From an uncultured Gammaproteobacteria bacterium (GTDB lineage Bacteria > Pseudomonadota > Gammaproteobacteria > UBA4575): a stretch of 64,000 nt of DNA. The notes beneath the pieces were generated by a model. That model saw only the letters and a list, made by a program, of their open reading frames with translations, was not told the origin of the DNA and made no database searches. Below, in pieces: positions 18,690 through 29,934 of the stretch (positions are counted from its first letter, which is position 1; every line of letters starts with the position of its first letter). Made by a program: the position numbers and the translations under genes. The stretch is taken from contig OX638335.1 in NCBI GenBank assembly GCA_951812785.1, positions 1,975,712 to 2,039,711 on the forward strand, read 5' to 3'.

Positions 18690-19851
18690 TGTAGTAGCTC
18701 AGACCTGATCGTACCGTTACCGGTTATTGATAGGAGTCTGTCAGTTTAGATGTGAGCTAAATTCTTTTCAGCCCAAATCAATTTACCATCCATTAACCTG
18801 TCCATAGGTGTGCTACCACCGCCCATGTTGCCTTGATGAGTGCGTTCATTGTGATCAGTTTCTATCCAGTTGTCTTGATCTTTTGGTCAATCCTCCCTGG
18901 TTGAGTACCGTTTTTTCCTGAAGGTAATTTGATAAAACTCATTCAGAGATGCCATGGGTTTGCGGTGATCAATGTCGTTAATGGCCAGGTATCACCGATC
19001 GTCATGATGCTCCACGCGCCCACAATATTCTGTGCCTCTGTCGGTTAAACTACGTAGCATCGGCAAGGCATGCTTTTCAAAAAACGGTAGCACCTCATCA
19101 AAGAGTAGGTCTGCGGCGGTAATCGGCGTCTTAGTCGTGTAGAGTGCCGCAAAGGCGATCTTGCTGTAGGTGTCTACGAACGTTTGCGGGTATAGCCGAC
19201 CAACACCTTTGAGGTGGCCTAGGTAAAACGTATCCTGGCTGCCTAAATAACCAGGATGTGCCGTGTTAATCTCACCACAGGCCTCGTCATCCTGTTTCTG
19301 TTTCTCAAGGGCGGCGATCTGTGCATCGCTTAAGATAATGCCCTCCTTGGCAATTTCTTCTTCGAGTGCTTTGAGTCGTTTCTTGAAGTGCTCTTGATGA
19401 TGGCGCAGCCAAACGCAACGCACACCGCTACCAGCGATCAACACACCAGTTCATTGCTGCTTCGATGTTGCCCAACCGCGGGCTGTTCAATCGCTGACGT
19501 AACCACTGCATGTGCTGTGGGTTCATCCACACGGTTTTTAACATCGGCTGTTCTACGACTCTTGTCAATCCGTGAGTCAATGCCACCTTCTTCAACCCGC
19601 TCTTGATAACGATAGAATGTGTCTCGCGACACCCCCATGACTTGACAGGCGCTAGATACGTTGCCCAGTTCTTCTGCTAAGTTAAGCAAGCCCGCCTTGT
19701 GTTTAAGGATTGGATTGTTAGTATGAAGCATGAGAGTTACCTGCCTTTTTGGTTTGATTTAAAGATTTCAACACCTTTATCAAAACGGGTAACTCTCGCT
19801 TTTGCAACCCTTGTGGATTGCTAATTGTCAGATCGGGTCTGAACTATTACA
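18690..19851 (-). mobile_element. Degenerate IS481-type insertion sequence
   Basis: The element is bounded by imperfect terminal repeats: TGTAGTAGCTCAGACC at 18690 and, on the opposite strand, TGTAATAGTTCAGACC ending at 19851. It has one transposase gene on the minus strand, length 1162 bases. The IS interrupts ompW on the left and ends two bases before the groEL stop codon on the right. I see no target duplication, which fits a deletion next to the element. Confidence 0.8.
18746..19731 (-). pseudogene. IS481-family transposase, inactivated
   Basis: The start MLHTNNPILKHKAGLLNLAE and the helix-turn-helix GVSRDTFYRYQ are intact. After SSNEL a small deletion (about 19440) breaks the frame. The catalytic core continues in another frame with HPGYLGSQDTFYLGHLKG, DTYSKIAFAALYTTKTP and LTDRGTEYCG. 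After CGRVEHHD the frame breaks again. The expected third catalytic region is largely deleted, although the tail NERTHQGNM and IWAEKNLAHI can be read. It is not functional. Confidence 0.85.
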
Positions 19852-19853
19852 AT

Positions 19854-21503
<1,650 letters not shown>

Positions 21504-21557
21504 TTAAATTTTATTTAATTCAAAAAATCCTGATTAGCAATCTAACTAGATCAGCAA

Positions 21558-21848
21558 CTAGCCTTCTATGACAGCCATGATGTCGTCTTCACGCATCACT
21601 AATAAGTCGTCGCCGTCTACCTTCACTTCAGTTCCAGAATATTTTCCGAACAGAACGGTATCGCCTACTTTGACGTCTAGTGCTTGCACTTTTCCGCTGT
21701 CGTTTGCTTTGCCGTTACCCACAGCAAGAATTTCACCTTTAATAGGCTTCTCTGTAGCAGAATCAGGGATAACAATTCCACCCGGACTGGTGCGTTCTTC
21801 TTCCATTCGCTTAATCACTACACGATCGTGTAAAGGTCTTAAATTCAT
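21558..21848 (-). CDS. groES: Co-chaperonin GroES (10 kDa)
   Basis: 96 residues beginning [20 protein letters not shown], with the mobile loop [16 protein letters not shown] and the roof region. It caps the GroEL ring. A strong TAGGAGA ribosome binding site precedes the ATG. The operon has a promoter and CIRCE operator upstream (see 21915-21968). Confidence 0.98.
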   Translation of the reverse strand: MNLRPLHDRVVIKRMEEERTSPGGIVIPDSATEKPIKGEILAVGNGKANDSGKVQALDVKVGDTVLFGKYSGTEVKVDGDDLLVMREDDIMAVIEG

Positions 21849-21914
21849 ATCGTATTTCTCCTAACAATTAAAAAACTTAAAATTCTTTATAGACTCAAAG
21901 AGTTACTATTTTTG

Positions 21915-21968
21915 TTAGCACTCTAGCCGAATGAGTGCCAATGATACGGTTCAGCCCAGCATTGTCAA
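21915..21968 (-). promoter_or_regulatory. groESL promoter with CIRCE operator (HrcA site)
   Basis: On the minus strand TTGACA (21963-21968) and TATCAT (21941-21946) are 16 bases apart and form a sigma70 promoter. Immediately downstream is the CIRCE dyad: TTAGCACTC (21915-21923), nine bases, then GAGTGCCAA (21933-21941), with one mismatch to the consensus. HrcA bound here would block initiation, giving heat-inducible control. The -35 lies a few bases from the end of fxsA. Confidence 0.85.
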
Positions 21969-21979
21969 GACAAAAATGA

Positions 21980-22438
21980 TTACTTCCAAGGGTCTTCATC
22001 GCTTTTTCTAAACTCTCCCTTGATAACATTGGGGTCATGAGATTTAGAAGAATCAGCACGATGAAATCCGCTCGACGTGACCTTCATATTCTTGATTGCC
22101 CAAGCAATAATAGTCTGACGCGTGAAGGGAATTAGACATAGAAAACCGATAGTATCGGTGAGAAACCCTGGCGTTAGCAATAATGCTCCACCAAAAATCA
22201 GCGCCACTCCTTCCAGCATCGTCGTGGCCGGCAACTGTCCGGTGGCCACTTCTTGCTGGAATCTTGCCATGGTGCTAAACCCTTGAGCACGCAGCAGAGA
22301 TACGCCAATCAGTACTGTCACTATTACCAATACAACCGTTGGCAACGCCCCTATCAGCCCACCTAGTTTTATAAATAGGTAGATTTCGATCAGTGGGACA
22401 CCAATAAATAACGCGGCAACGATCGGAAAACCGCGCAT
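21980..22438 (-). CDS. fxsA: FxsA family membrane protein
   Basis: 152 residues. It has several hydrophobic segments, with FIGVPLIEIYLFIKLGGLIG near the start, LRAQGFSTMARFQQE, and LLTPGFLTDTIGFLCLIP. These are the FxsA signatures. E. coli FxsA is an inner-membrane protein whose overexpression relieves F-plasmid exclusion of phage T7; its normal role is unknown. The C-terminal tail is polar. It lies just upstream of groES on the same strand, a conserved neighbourhood. Confidence 0.88.
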   Translation of the reverse strand: MRGFPIVAALFIGVPLIEIYLFIKLGGLIGALPTVVLVIVTVLIGVSLLRAQGFSTMARFQQEVATGQLPATTMLEGVALIFGGALLLTPGFLTDTIGFLCLIPFTRQTIIAWAIKNMKVTSSGFHRADSSKSHDPNVIKGEFRKSDEDPWK

Positions 22439-22528
22439 TAGAGTTTGCTAGTTTTTATACCCATTACCCCTATATAGTGACACCTAAGCAACTTTACAAT
22501 GGCGAATAAAATATTTATCTAAAAATGT

Positions 22529-22861
22529 ATGCCTATAATAAGTAATCAAAAAATGCTGCTAGTCATGACCACAATGACCGACATCGATAAGGGAAAATTG
22601 CTCGCTCGCCAGGTAGTCGAGGAACGGCTAGTTGCCTGCTGCAACATAGTGCCCAGAATCACATCAATTTATCGTTGGAATGATGAAATGTGTGAAGATC
22701 AGGAATGTCTATTAGTAATGAAAACTGTAGAAACCCGGCATAAACAGTTAAGTAAATTTGTTTTACAGCAGCATCCTTACGAAACCCCGGAATTAATCGC
22801 TTTACCCGTCACCGAAAGCACACAAGAGTATTTATCATGGGTCATCAAAGAAACCGTTTAA
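22529..22861 (+). CDS. cutA: Divalent-cation tolerance protein CutA
   Basis: 110 residues: LLVMTTMTDIDKGKLLARQV, VEERLVACCNIVP, SIYRWN, and HPYETPELIALPV, all standard CutA1 motifs. It is a small trimeric protein linked to copper tolerance. An alternative ATG lies eight codons in. The dsbD start lies inside the last 25 bases of this gene, and the two are often found together. Confidence 0.93.
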   Translation: MPIISNQKMLLVMTTMTDIDKGKLLARQVVEERLVACCNIVPRITSIYRWNDEMCEDQECLLVMKTVETRHKQLSKFVLQQHPYETPELIALPVTESTQEYLSWVIKETV

Positions 22862-24717
22862 TTAACCAAGCCGTTTGGGCACACTTACTATTAGCGCTAT
22901 TACTTATTAGTGCATCAAGTCTGTCATTTGCTGTAGATGCCCCATTTGGCAATAGCAGCGAAGATGAAGAATTTCTTACTGTTGATGAAGCATTTCAACT
23001 AACCGCGACTCGCAAATCGGCGAATGAAGTAAAATTATTTTGGAATATTGCTGACGGCTATTATTTATACAAAAAACGCATTAGCGTCAGCAGTGAAGAT
23101 ACTGACACCACCATCGGTGAACTAGATTTACCAATGGGTAAAAACCAGCATGATGAATTTTTTGGTGACGTTGAAATATACGAACACAGCTTAGATGTCG
23201 TTGCCCCTGTTTCTGCAAATACCGATACAGTTCAACTAATTGTCGGCTACCAAGGATGCGCACATGCTGGCTTATGTTATCCACCAGTCAAAAAAACATT
23301 GGCTGTTTCACTGCTCAGCAATGCCAGTAACTCCACTATGAGTATGGCAAAGTCAGTTGGTACCGCCAGTGTTGCCAGAGCCAGCCCATCCATATCTGCC
23401 AATGAGCAAGATAGTATCTTAGAAAATCTTAAAAACGCTAACCCTCTGGTAGCTATTTTACTCAGTTTAGGCTTTGGCATTTTGGTGGCATTCACCGCTT
23501 GCATGTATCCGATGATTCCTATCTTGACCTCATTAATCATGGGTCAAGGTGAAAAAATAACTGCGTTTAGAGCGTTTAGTTTGTCGCTTAGCTACACCCA
23601 AGGCATTGCCATTACCTTCGGCATTCTTGGAGCAATCATGGCCTTGGTTGGTGAAGCATTAGGCATTCAAAGCAATCTACAAACTCCTTGGATCTTAATT
23701 CCATCAGCATTGCTCTTTATTGGTTTAGCAATGTCTATGTTTGGCTTCTATGAAATCCAAGTACCGAGCACACTTCAAAGCAAGCTAAACGAAAAAAGTA
23801 ACCAACAAAAAGGGGGCTCTTTATTAGGCGTTGGCTTAATGGGCGTGCTGTCTGCATTAATTGTCGGTCCTTGTGGCGGCCCGGTGTTATTGGCCGTCCT
23901 CGCGTTTGCCGCTCAATCACAAAACCCCCTGGCTGGATTCTTATATTTATGGATATTCGGGACAGGCATGGGGTTACCGCTGCTCATTATGGGTTCAGGC
24001 GGCGGTGCATTGTTACCCAAAGCAGGCACCTGGATGGATAAGATTAAAGCAACCGGTGGCGTGGTTATGATTGGCTTGGCCATTAGCTTTTTAGAACGCC
24101 TTAGTCCGACTTATATACCAACTTCCATCATCATGCTGATGTGGGCTGCACTACTTATCATTGTGGCTGTTTATTTAGGCGCATTCAAATCACTATCTGA
24201 CGACTGCAACGGCTGGAGTAAACTGTGGAAAGGACTAGGCGTAATTCTGTTGATTTATGGCGCACTGTTCTTAGTCGGCCTTGCCACAGGTGGGAAAGAC
24301 ACTTTGAAGCCACTCACAGGCATCATCTCAAGCGGACATCAAGCGACAAACCAGCAATATGTTGCTCAACGTATCAAGACAGTAGATGATTTAAATCGAG
24401 AATTAGCAGCAGCCAAAGCCGCTGGCAAGCCAGTGATGCTAGATCTTTACGCCGATTGGTGTGCTTACTGCAAGGTCATGGAGAAGAAGGTATTCCCCGA
24501 TCCAGCAGTCGTTGCAGCCACAGAAAATGTTGTGTTTTTACAGGCTGATATTACTGTTCAGGACGATGCTGATAAGCAATTAGCACGACATTTAAATATG
24601 CCTGCACCACCAATATTGTACTTTTGGGATGCTCAAGGCACTGATCTAAGAAGTAGCCGATTAGTCGGCAATGTGACCGCTGAGCAGCTAGTCGAGCATC
24701 TAAATAGCATCTTTTAA
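22837..24717 (+). CDS. dsbD: Thiol:disulfide interchange protein DsbD
   Basis: 626 residues. A signal-like segment (about 15-32) is followed by the periplasmic alpha domain with its pair of cysteines in GCAHAGLCYPP. A membrane core of about eight segments carries the redox cysteines in FTACMYPMIP and GPCGGPVL. The C-terminal thioredoxin-like gamma domain has the active site WCAYC (about 540-544), where E. coli has WCVAC. DsbD passes electrons from cytosolic thioredoxin to periplasmic DsbC/DsbG and cytochrome maturation factors. It overlaps cutA by 25 bases, which implies translational coupling. Confidence 0.94.
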   Translation: MGHQRNRLINQAVWAHLLLALLLISASSLSFAVDAPFGNSSEDEEFLTVDEAFQLTATRKSANEVKLFWNIADGYYLYKKRISVSSEDTDTTIGELDLPMGKNQHDEFFGDVEIYEHSLDVVAPVSANTDTVQLIVGYQGCAHAGLCYPPVKKTLAVSLLSNASNSTMSMAKSVGTASVARASPSISANEQDSILENLKNANPLVAILLSLGFGILVAFTACMYPMIPILTSLIMGQGEKITAFRAFSLSLSYTQGIAITFGILGAIMALVGEALGIQSNLQTPWILIPSALLFIGLAMSMFGFYEIQVPSTLQSKLNEKSNQQKGGSLLGVGLMGVLSALIVGPCGGPVLLAVLAFAAQSQNPLAGFLYLWIFGTGMGLPLLIMGSGGGALLPKAGTWMDKIKATGGVVMIGLAISFLERLSPTYIPTSIIMLMWAALLIIVAVYLGAFKSLSDDCNGWSKLWKGLGVILLIYGALFLVGLATGGKDTLKPLTGIISSGHQATNQQYVAQRIKTVDDLNRELAAAKAAGKPVMLDLYADWCAYCKVMEKKVFPDPAVVAATENVVFLQADITVQDDADKQLARHLNMPAPPILYFWDAQGTDLRSSRLVGNVTAEQLVEHLNSIF

Positions 24718-24922
24718 ATCATATTTTGTTTAACTCTGGCTGACCGCATTAATACTGCACTTAGCCAACATCACTGTCTCGCAAATCACTATATTGCGGC
24801 AAACCTCTGAAAATTTGCAGCTAAATTTGCCTATCTTGCCTCATATTAGACGGCTCGTTATTTTTACGGCACAATACTTCCAAGTTAAAAATAACAATCT
24901 AAATAAAGAATTCACCCAGCTA

Positions 24923-25363
24923 ATGAGCAAAATCCTTCTTTTAAATGGTCCAAATTTAAATTTGTTGGGCTCCAGAGAGCCTGACGTCTATGGATATGAC
25001 ACATTAGATCAGGTTGTAGATAGCACATTGGCCCATGCAAAATCGTTAGGCCACGAGTTAGTGCATTTGCAATCCAATGCCGAACACGAACTTATTAATA
25101 GATTACATAGTGCTAAGCAAGAAAATATTGAATTCATTGTCATTAACCCCGGTGCATTTACTCATACAAGCATAGCTTTGAGAGATGCATGTTTAGGTGT
25201 CGACATTCCATTCATTGAAATACATATTTCAAATGTATTTGCGCGTGAAGAATTTCGACAAGTGTCTTACTTATCAGATGTTGCGGTAGGAATTATTTCC
25301 GGCATGGGTATTTACGGATACCAACTTGCCATCAGTGCTGCACACAACCAGTTAATTAAATAA
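24923..25363 (+). CDS. aroQ: Type II 3-dehydroquinate dehydratase
   Basis: 146 residues from the ATG at 24923; an in-frame upstream extension lacks homology. It makes 3-dehydroshikimate in the shikimate pathway. Type II motifs are [19 protein letters not shown] (flexible loop with active Tyr), [15 protein letters not shown], and [14 protein letters not shown], which carries the catalytic His. accB follows after 14 bases. The order aroQ-accB-accC is conserved in gammaproteobacteria. Confidence 0.95.
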   Translation: MSKILLLNGPNLNLLGSREPDVYGYDTLDQVVDSTLAHAKSLGHELVHLQSNAEHELINRLHSAKQENIEFIVINPGAFTHTSIALRDACLGVDIPFIEIHISNVFAREEFRQVSYLSDVAVGIISGMGIYGYQLAISAAHNQLIK

Positions 25364-25377
25364 AAAGAACTAAGCAC

Positions 25378-25815
25378 ATGGATATACGAAAAGTAAAAAA
25401 ACTTATTGAGTTGCTAGAAGCATCTGGCATTGCAGAAATAGAAATTAAAGAAGGTGAAGAATCAGTACGCATTAGTCGCGACAATCCTAACGCAGCTGTT
25501 ATGCCTATGCAGTATGCAGCCGCGCCTGCGCCAATGCCTGCCGCAACAGAAAGCGCTAGCACCGAACCTTCAGTTGTCAGCGGTCATCAAGTCACTTCTC
25601 CTATGGTTGGCACTTTTTACGAAGCCTCATCACCGGGAGCAACACCTTTCACTGAAGTTGGCAAACAAGTTAAAGAGGGCGATGTGCTTTGTATTATTGA
25701 AGCGATGAAAATGCTTAACCAAATTGAAAGTGATAAGTCTGGCACCGTTAAAGCGGTACTTGCCGAGAATGGCCAACCTGTAGAATTTGGTCAGCCGCTT
25801 TTTGTCATTGAATAA
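25378..25815 (+). CDS. accB: Biotin carboxyl carrier protein of acetyl-CoA carboxylase
   Basis: 145 residues. The helical N-terminus ([18 protein letters not shown]) is followed by an Ala/Pro-rich linker (about 42-65). The biotinyl domain carries the acceptor Lys in [10 protein letters not shown] (about residue 110). It carries carboxybiotin between AccC and the carboxyltransferase for malonyl-CoA synthesis. It is part of the aroQ-accB-accC operon. Confidence 0.96.
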   Translation: MDIRKVKKLIELLEASGIAEIEIKEGEESVRISRDNPNAAVMPMQYAAAPAPMPAATESASTEPSVVSGHQVTSPMVGTFYEASSPGATPFTEVGKQVKEGDVLCIIEAMKMLNQIESDKSGTVKAVLAENGQPVEFGQPLFVIE

Positions 25816-25899
25816 TAAGATTAATGGCTTAACTCAATCACTGAATAACTCGATGTCTTGCCATTTGCAACGCATCATAATAAGAAGAATCACTGAATC

Positions 25900-27246
25900 A
25901 TGTTAGAAAAAGTTGTTATAGCCAACCGCGGTGAAATTGCTCTACGCATATTGCGTGCATGTCGCGAACTTGGAATCAAAACCGTTGCCGTACATTCCAC
26001 TGTTGACCGTGAATTAAAGCACGTAAAGCTAGCCGATGAATCTGTATGTATCGGGCCTCCCCCATCGACTGATAGTTATTTAAATATCCCTGCCATTATT
26101 AGTGCGGCGGAATTAACTGATGCTTCAGCGATACACCCAGGCTATGGATTTTTATCTGAAAACGATGACTTTGCTGAACGTGTTGAATCCAGTGGCTTTG
26201 TGTTTATTGGCCCAACGGCAGACACTATTCGCCGCATGGGCGATAAAATTTCTGCCAAGATTGCTATGCAAGAAACCGGGGTGCCCTGTGTCCCAGGATC
26301 AGCCGAACCACTCACTGATGACTTTGCTAGCAACTCTAAGCTAGCGAATGAAATTGGTTACCCCGTGATTGTTAAAGCGGCTGGCGGTGGCGGTGGTCGC
26401 GGCATGAGAGTCGTTCACAGTGATGATGAGCTCGCGGATTCAATCTCATTAACCAGAGCTGAAGCAATGGCCGCCTTTAACAATGGCACGTTGTACATGG
26501 AGAAATTTCTAACCACTCCACGTCATATTGAAATCCAAGTACTTTCAGACACACATGGCAATGCGATTTATTTAGCCGAACGCGATTGTTCTATGCAACG
26601 TCGTCACCAAAAAGTCATTGAGGAAGCACCTGCGCCAGGTTTAACCGAAGAAGAGCGTAAATTTATTGGTACGCGTTGCACAGATGCCTGCAAGATGATT
26701 GGTTATCGTGGCGCAGGTACATTTGAATTTTTATACGAAAATGGTGAATTTTATTTCATTGAAATGAATACGCGCGTACAAGTAGAGCACCCTGTTACCG
26801 AGTACATTACTGGTATCGATATTGTCAAACAGCAGTTGTTAATCGCTGCGGGTGAAGCGTTATCTATCACACAAGACGATGTGAAAATTACAGGTCACGC
26901 CATGGAATGTCGATTAAATGCCGAAGACTCGGACTCGTTTATTACTAGCCCAGGAAAAATTACGCGTTACCATAGCGCAGGTGGCTTTGGTGTTCGGGTT
27001 GATTCACATATTTATTCTGGTTATACCGTCCCACCTAATTACGATTCTATGATCGGCAAGCTAATCACTCATGGTGAAGACCGTGCTACGGCAATCAGAC
27101 GTATGCAGGGAGCATTACAAGAAATGATTATTGACGGAATCAAAACCAATATTCCCTTACAACTTCGTCTCATGGCTGATGCTGAATTTGGCAAAGGACA
27201 AGTTGATATCCATTATTTGGAACGATTGCTCGAAAGCCAAAAGTAG
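25900..27246 (+). CDS. accC: Biotin carboxylase of acetyl-CoA carboxylase
   Basis: 448 residues, full length. ATP-grasp enzyme that carboxylates biotin on AccB. Visible motifs: [26 protein letters not shown], the glycine-rich loop [13 protein letters not shown] (about 160), [32 protein letters not shown], and the biotin-end ECRLNAED. The stop is TAG. The dead prmA follows 12 bases later. Confidence 0.97.
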   Translation: MLEKVVIANRGEIALRILRACRELGIKTVAVHSTVDRELKHVKLADESVCIGPPPSTDSYLNIPAIISAAELTDASAIHPGYGFLSENDDFAERVESSGFVFIGPTADTIRRMGDKISAKIAMQETGVPCVPGSAEPLTDDFASNSKLANEIGYPVIVKAAGGGGGRGMRVVHSDDELADSISLTRAEAMAAFNNGTLYMEKFLTTPRHIEIQVLSDTHGNAIYLAERDCSMQRRHQKVIEEAPAPGLTEEERKFIGTRCTDACKMIGYRGAGTFEFLYENGEFYFIEMNTRVQVEHPVTEYITGIDIVKQQLLIAAGEALSITQDDVKITGHAMECRLNAEDSDSFITSPGKITRYHSAGGFGVRVDSHIYSGYTVPPNYDSMIGKLITHGEDRATAIRRMQGALQEMIIDGIKTNIPLQLRLMADAEFGKGQVDIHYLERLLESQK

Positions 27247-27258
27247 CTTTGATGGCAC

Positions 27259-28131
27259 ATGCACCAGTTACGCGTACAAATTAATGCTCACGCAGCCGAG
27301 CATGTTGAAGAGTTATTGTTTACCTGTGGTGCGGTTAGTGTTTCTTACGAAGACGCCGCAGATGAACCCATTCTAGAACCCAGTATTGGCGACCACCCAC
27401 TATGGTCTAATCTTTTCTTGCAAGGCCATTTTGCTTCCGAACAATCTATTCAACTCGCCTCTAAAGCACTAGAAAACGATTCTTCAGTTAGCCAGCAAAT
27501 TGCTCTAGCACAAATTGAAGACCAGGATTGGCAAGCTAATTTCCAACAACAATTTAGTGCCATGCAATTTGGCCCATTATGGATCTACCCATCCTAGGAA
27601 GATAATCCTGCTCCTAGTGGAATTAGTTTGCAGCTAGACCCTGGCCTCGCATTTGGTACTGGGCATCACGCAACAACGAGCTTATGTCTGAGTTGGTTAG
27701 GTCATGCAGAATTAAAAAATTTAAGCGTGATAGATTTTGGCTGTGGCAGTGGCATTCTAGCCTTAGCTGCTTCACGCTTAGGCGCAGCTCATGTGTATGC
27801 AGTTGATATTGATCCGCAGGCAATCACAGCAACTTATGACAATATTGGCCGCAATCAACTGGAGGTGAGTGATTTTACGGTAGGCACTAGCGAGTGTTTA
27901 GCAAACGTTACTACGGATATTATTATTGCTAATATTCTTGCAGTACCATTAATCAATCTTCGTGAAACATTTCTACACCACCTGAAGATCAATGGCACAC
28001 TGGTGGTATCTGGAATATTACATTCCCAGACAGATTCAATCTGCCAACATTACTCTCAGCACTTCACTTGTATTCAGATAGATCAACAGGAAGACTGGAC
28101 ATGCATTTCGTTTACACGAATCTCAGCATGA
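27259..28131 (+). pseudogene. prmA: Ribosomal protein L11 methyltransferase, split by one amber codon
   Basis: The two halves are in the same frame. The first ends GPLWIYPS at a TAG (27595-27597), and the frame then continues EDNPAPSGISLQLDPGLAFG. PrmA proteins have CPSW at this point, so TGG (Trp) probably became TAG. The methyltransferase half is otherwise intact: VIDFGCGSGILALAASRLGA and IIIANILAVPL. GTGTHPTT reads GTGHHATT. The intact enzyme trimethylates L11 and is dispensable in E. coli. Reinitiation at a TTG near 27628 could make the catalytic domain alone, but the L11-binding domain would be detached. Confidence 0.85.
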
Positions 28132-28148
28132 GCTGGTAAACTGGCCAC

Positions 28149-28886
28149 ATGCTTACTCGTTGCCCTAGTTGTCACGCCGCATTTAGCATCACTGACCAAC
28201 AGTTGGAGATCGCTGCAGGCATGGTGCCCTGCGGCATGTGTGAACATGTATTTGATGCTCGATTATACCTGTTCGACCATACTCACAATGATATGCATGA
28301 GGCAGTCGATGTTGAACTCGGTGAAGAGGAAGCCGCTGCTATCGATTTAGAATTTTTAGATAGAGAGCTTCATAGCACTCATCCACATTTGCCAGAACCC
28401 CCAAAAGTCACGCTGCCATCTGGATTCGATATCACTGACAATACAGATAAACCTAGTGAATTAGAACAAACTCAGGAAACGACTATCCCAAAAGTCATTG
28501 CCGATGATGTTTTCAACCTAGACAGCGAAACAGCTGCTATTAATCCTTATAAAATGGCTGCCATCTATTGCAAGCATATTTTTGCTAGCGACTCTCGCAT
28601 TACAGATTGTTGCCGCAACAAAACTAGAATTTATCCCGCAACGGTATCACACTAAACTATGCCCGTGGATTACTTGCGCAATTGAAACCCCTCGCGCACT
28701 CAGCAAAATAGAAGTACTAAATCGAAGCATTTATACTCACCCCAGCAAAAAACAAGCGTTGATGGTAACTGTCACTATTATAAATAGAGCTGAATTTTCT
28801 CAGCCTTATCCATTGATTCAATTGCGATTTTTAGATATTGCTGGCGATGTCACTGCTGCCAGACAGTTTGCAGCCAATCACTACTT
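28149..28886 (+). pseudogene. Zinc-ribbon/DUF3426 protein, frameshifted and 3'-truncated
   Basis: The start MLTRCPSCHAAFSITDQQLE, with a second pair CGMC, is an MJ0042-type zinc ribbon. An acidic linker follows. Near 28570-28600 the frame shifts in the region expected to be the membrane segment, and the DUF3426 domain continues in another frame (ALSKIEVLNRSIYTHPSKKQ, then [19 protein letters not shown]). At about 28886 it fuses to the middle of dusB, so its end and the start of dusB have been deleted. The family lies between prmA and dusB in many gammaproteobacteria; its function is unknown. Confidence 0.75.
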
Positions 28887-29652
28887 GTTGGCGCAGACCC
28901 ACAACAACTTTCACAAGCCGCCGTATTCAATGTCGAGCATGGCGCCGACATTATTGATATCAACATGGGCTGTCCAGCCAAAAAAGTGTGTAAAGTCCTT
29001 GCCGGCTCGGCATTACTTGCTAACGAAGAGCTAGTGAAGAGAATTCTTACATCAGTTGTTAATGCCGTAGATGTACCCGTAACATTGAAAATTCGCACAG
29101 GTTCAGATGCTGATAACCGTAATGGCGTTCAGATCGCTAAAATTGCCGAAGATTGCGAAATACAAATGTTGACGGTACACGGCCGAACACGTGCCTGTCG
29201 CTTCCTTGGCCAAGCAGAATACAAAACAATTTGCAACATAAAAAAATCTATTAATATCCCTGTGGTTGCAAACGGAAACATAAATTCTCCAGAAAAAGCA
29301 AAAAAGATCTTGGCAATTACCAACGCAGATGCGATTATGATCGGACGTGCGGCACAGGGTCAGCCGTGGCTATTTCGCCAAATTGGCCACTATCTAAAAT
29401 TCAATGAAAAATTAGAACCCCTCCCTTAGCGGAGATGCGTATTATTGTATTGACTCAATTTAAACGAATTGTATTCCCTGTATGGAAAACAACAAGGAGT
29501 GCGCGTAAATATATTGGTTGGTATTTAGATATATGCTTGACTCACATCAATTCAAACGGAAAGTGCTCTCTGTAGCTAATGCAGATGTTCAGTTCAAGAT
29601 GGTACGCAGTTACTTGCAAGACGCAGAATTAATAATGGAGAACGTTGCATGA
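28887..29652 (+). pseudogene. dusB: tRNA-dihydrouridine synthase B, 5'-deleted and frameshifted
   Basis: The sequence enters DusB at [20 protein letters not shown], about 70 codons into the normal protein. It then reads well: [67 protein letters not shown] base insertion at about 29427 gives an early TAG, and further shifts follow in the C-terminal helical domain, whose tail VQFKMVRSYLQDAELIMENV can still be read to a TGA overlapping the fis start codon. The FMN-barrel start and several frames are lost, so it is not an enzyme. Confidence 0.85.
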
Positions 29653-29930
29653 CAAGTTCAGTTACAAACCTTAATGTTTCCGAGTTACACCCAGTAACTC
29701 CTACTCAAACCCTAAGAGAGTCTGTTGCAGATTCATTGCGCAGCTATTTCAGCAAGTTAGACGGGCATGCTCCAGATGACCTTCACCGGATGGTGATAGA
29801 AGAAGTTGAAAAGCCTCTATTAGAGTCAGTTATGAATTACTGTGGCGGCAATCAAACTAAGGCTGCTAAATGCCTAGGTCTAAACCGTGGAACGCTACGC
29901 AAGAAGCTAAAGCACTACGACGTCCGTTAG
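29649..29930 (+). CDS. fis: Nucleoid protein Fis
   Basis: 93 residues. The C-terminal helix-turn-helix [20 protein letters not shown] followed by LRKKLKHY is nearly identical to other Fis proteins. Fis bends DNA and activates rRNA and growth-phase promoters. The ATG overlaps the relic dusB stop codon (ATGA). In E. coli fis is transcribed from the dusB promoter, and sequences at the dusB 3' end aid its translation. Here the coding capacity of dusB is gone but the 3' end is still recognisable, which may explain why this part persists. Confidence 0.95.
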   Translation: MTSSVTNLNVSELHPVTPTQTLRESVADSLRSYFSKLDGHAPDDLHRMVIEEVEKPLLESVMNYCGGNQTKAAKCLGLNRGTLRKKLKHYDVR

Positions 29931-29934
29931 TCAT

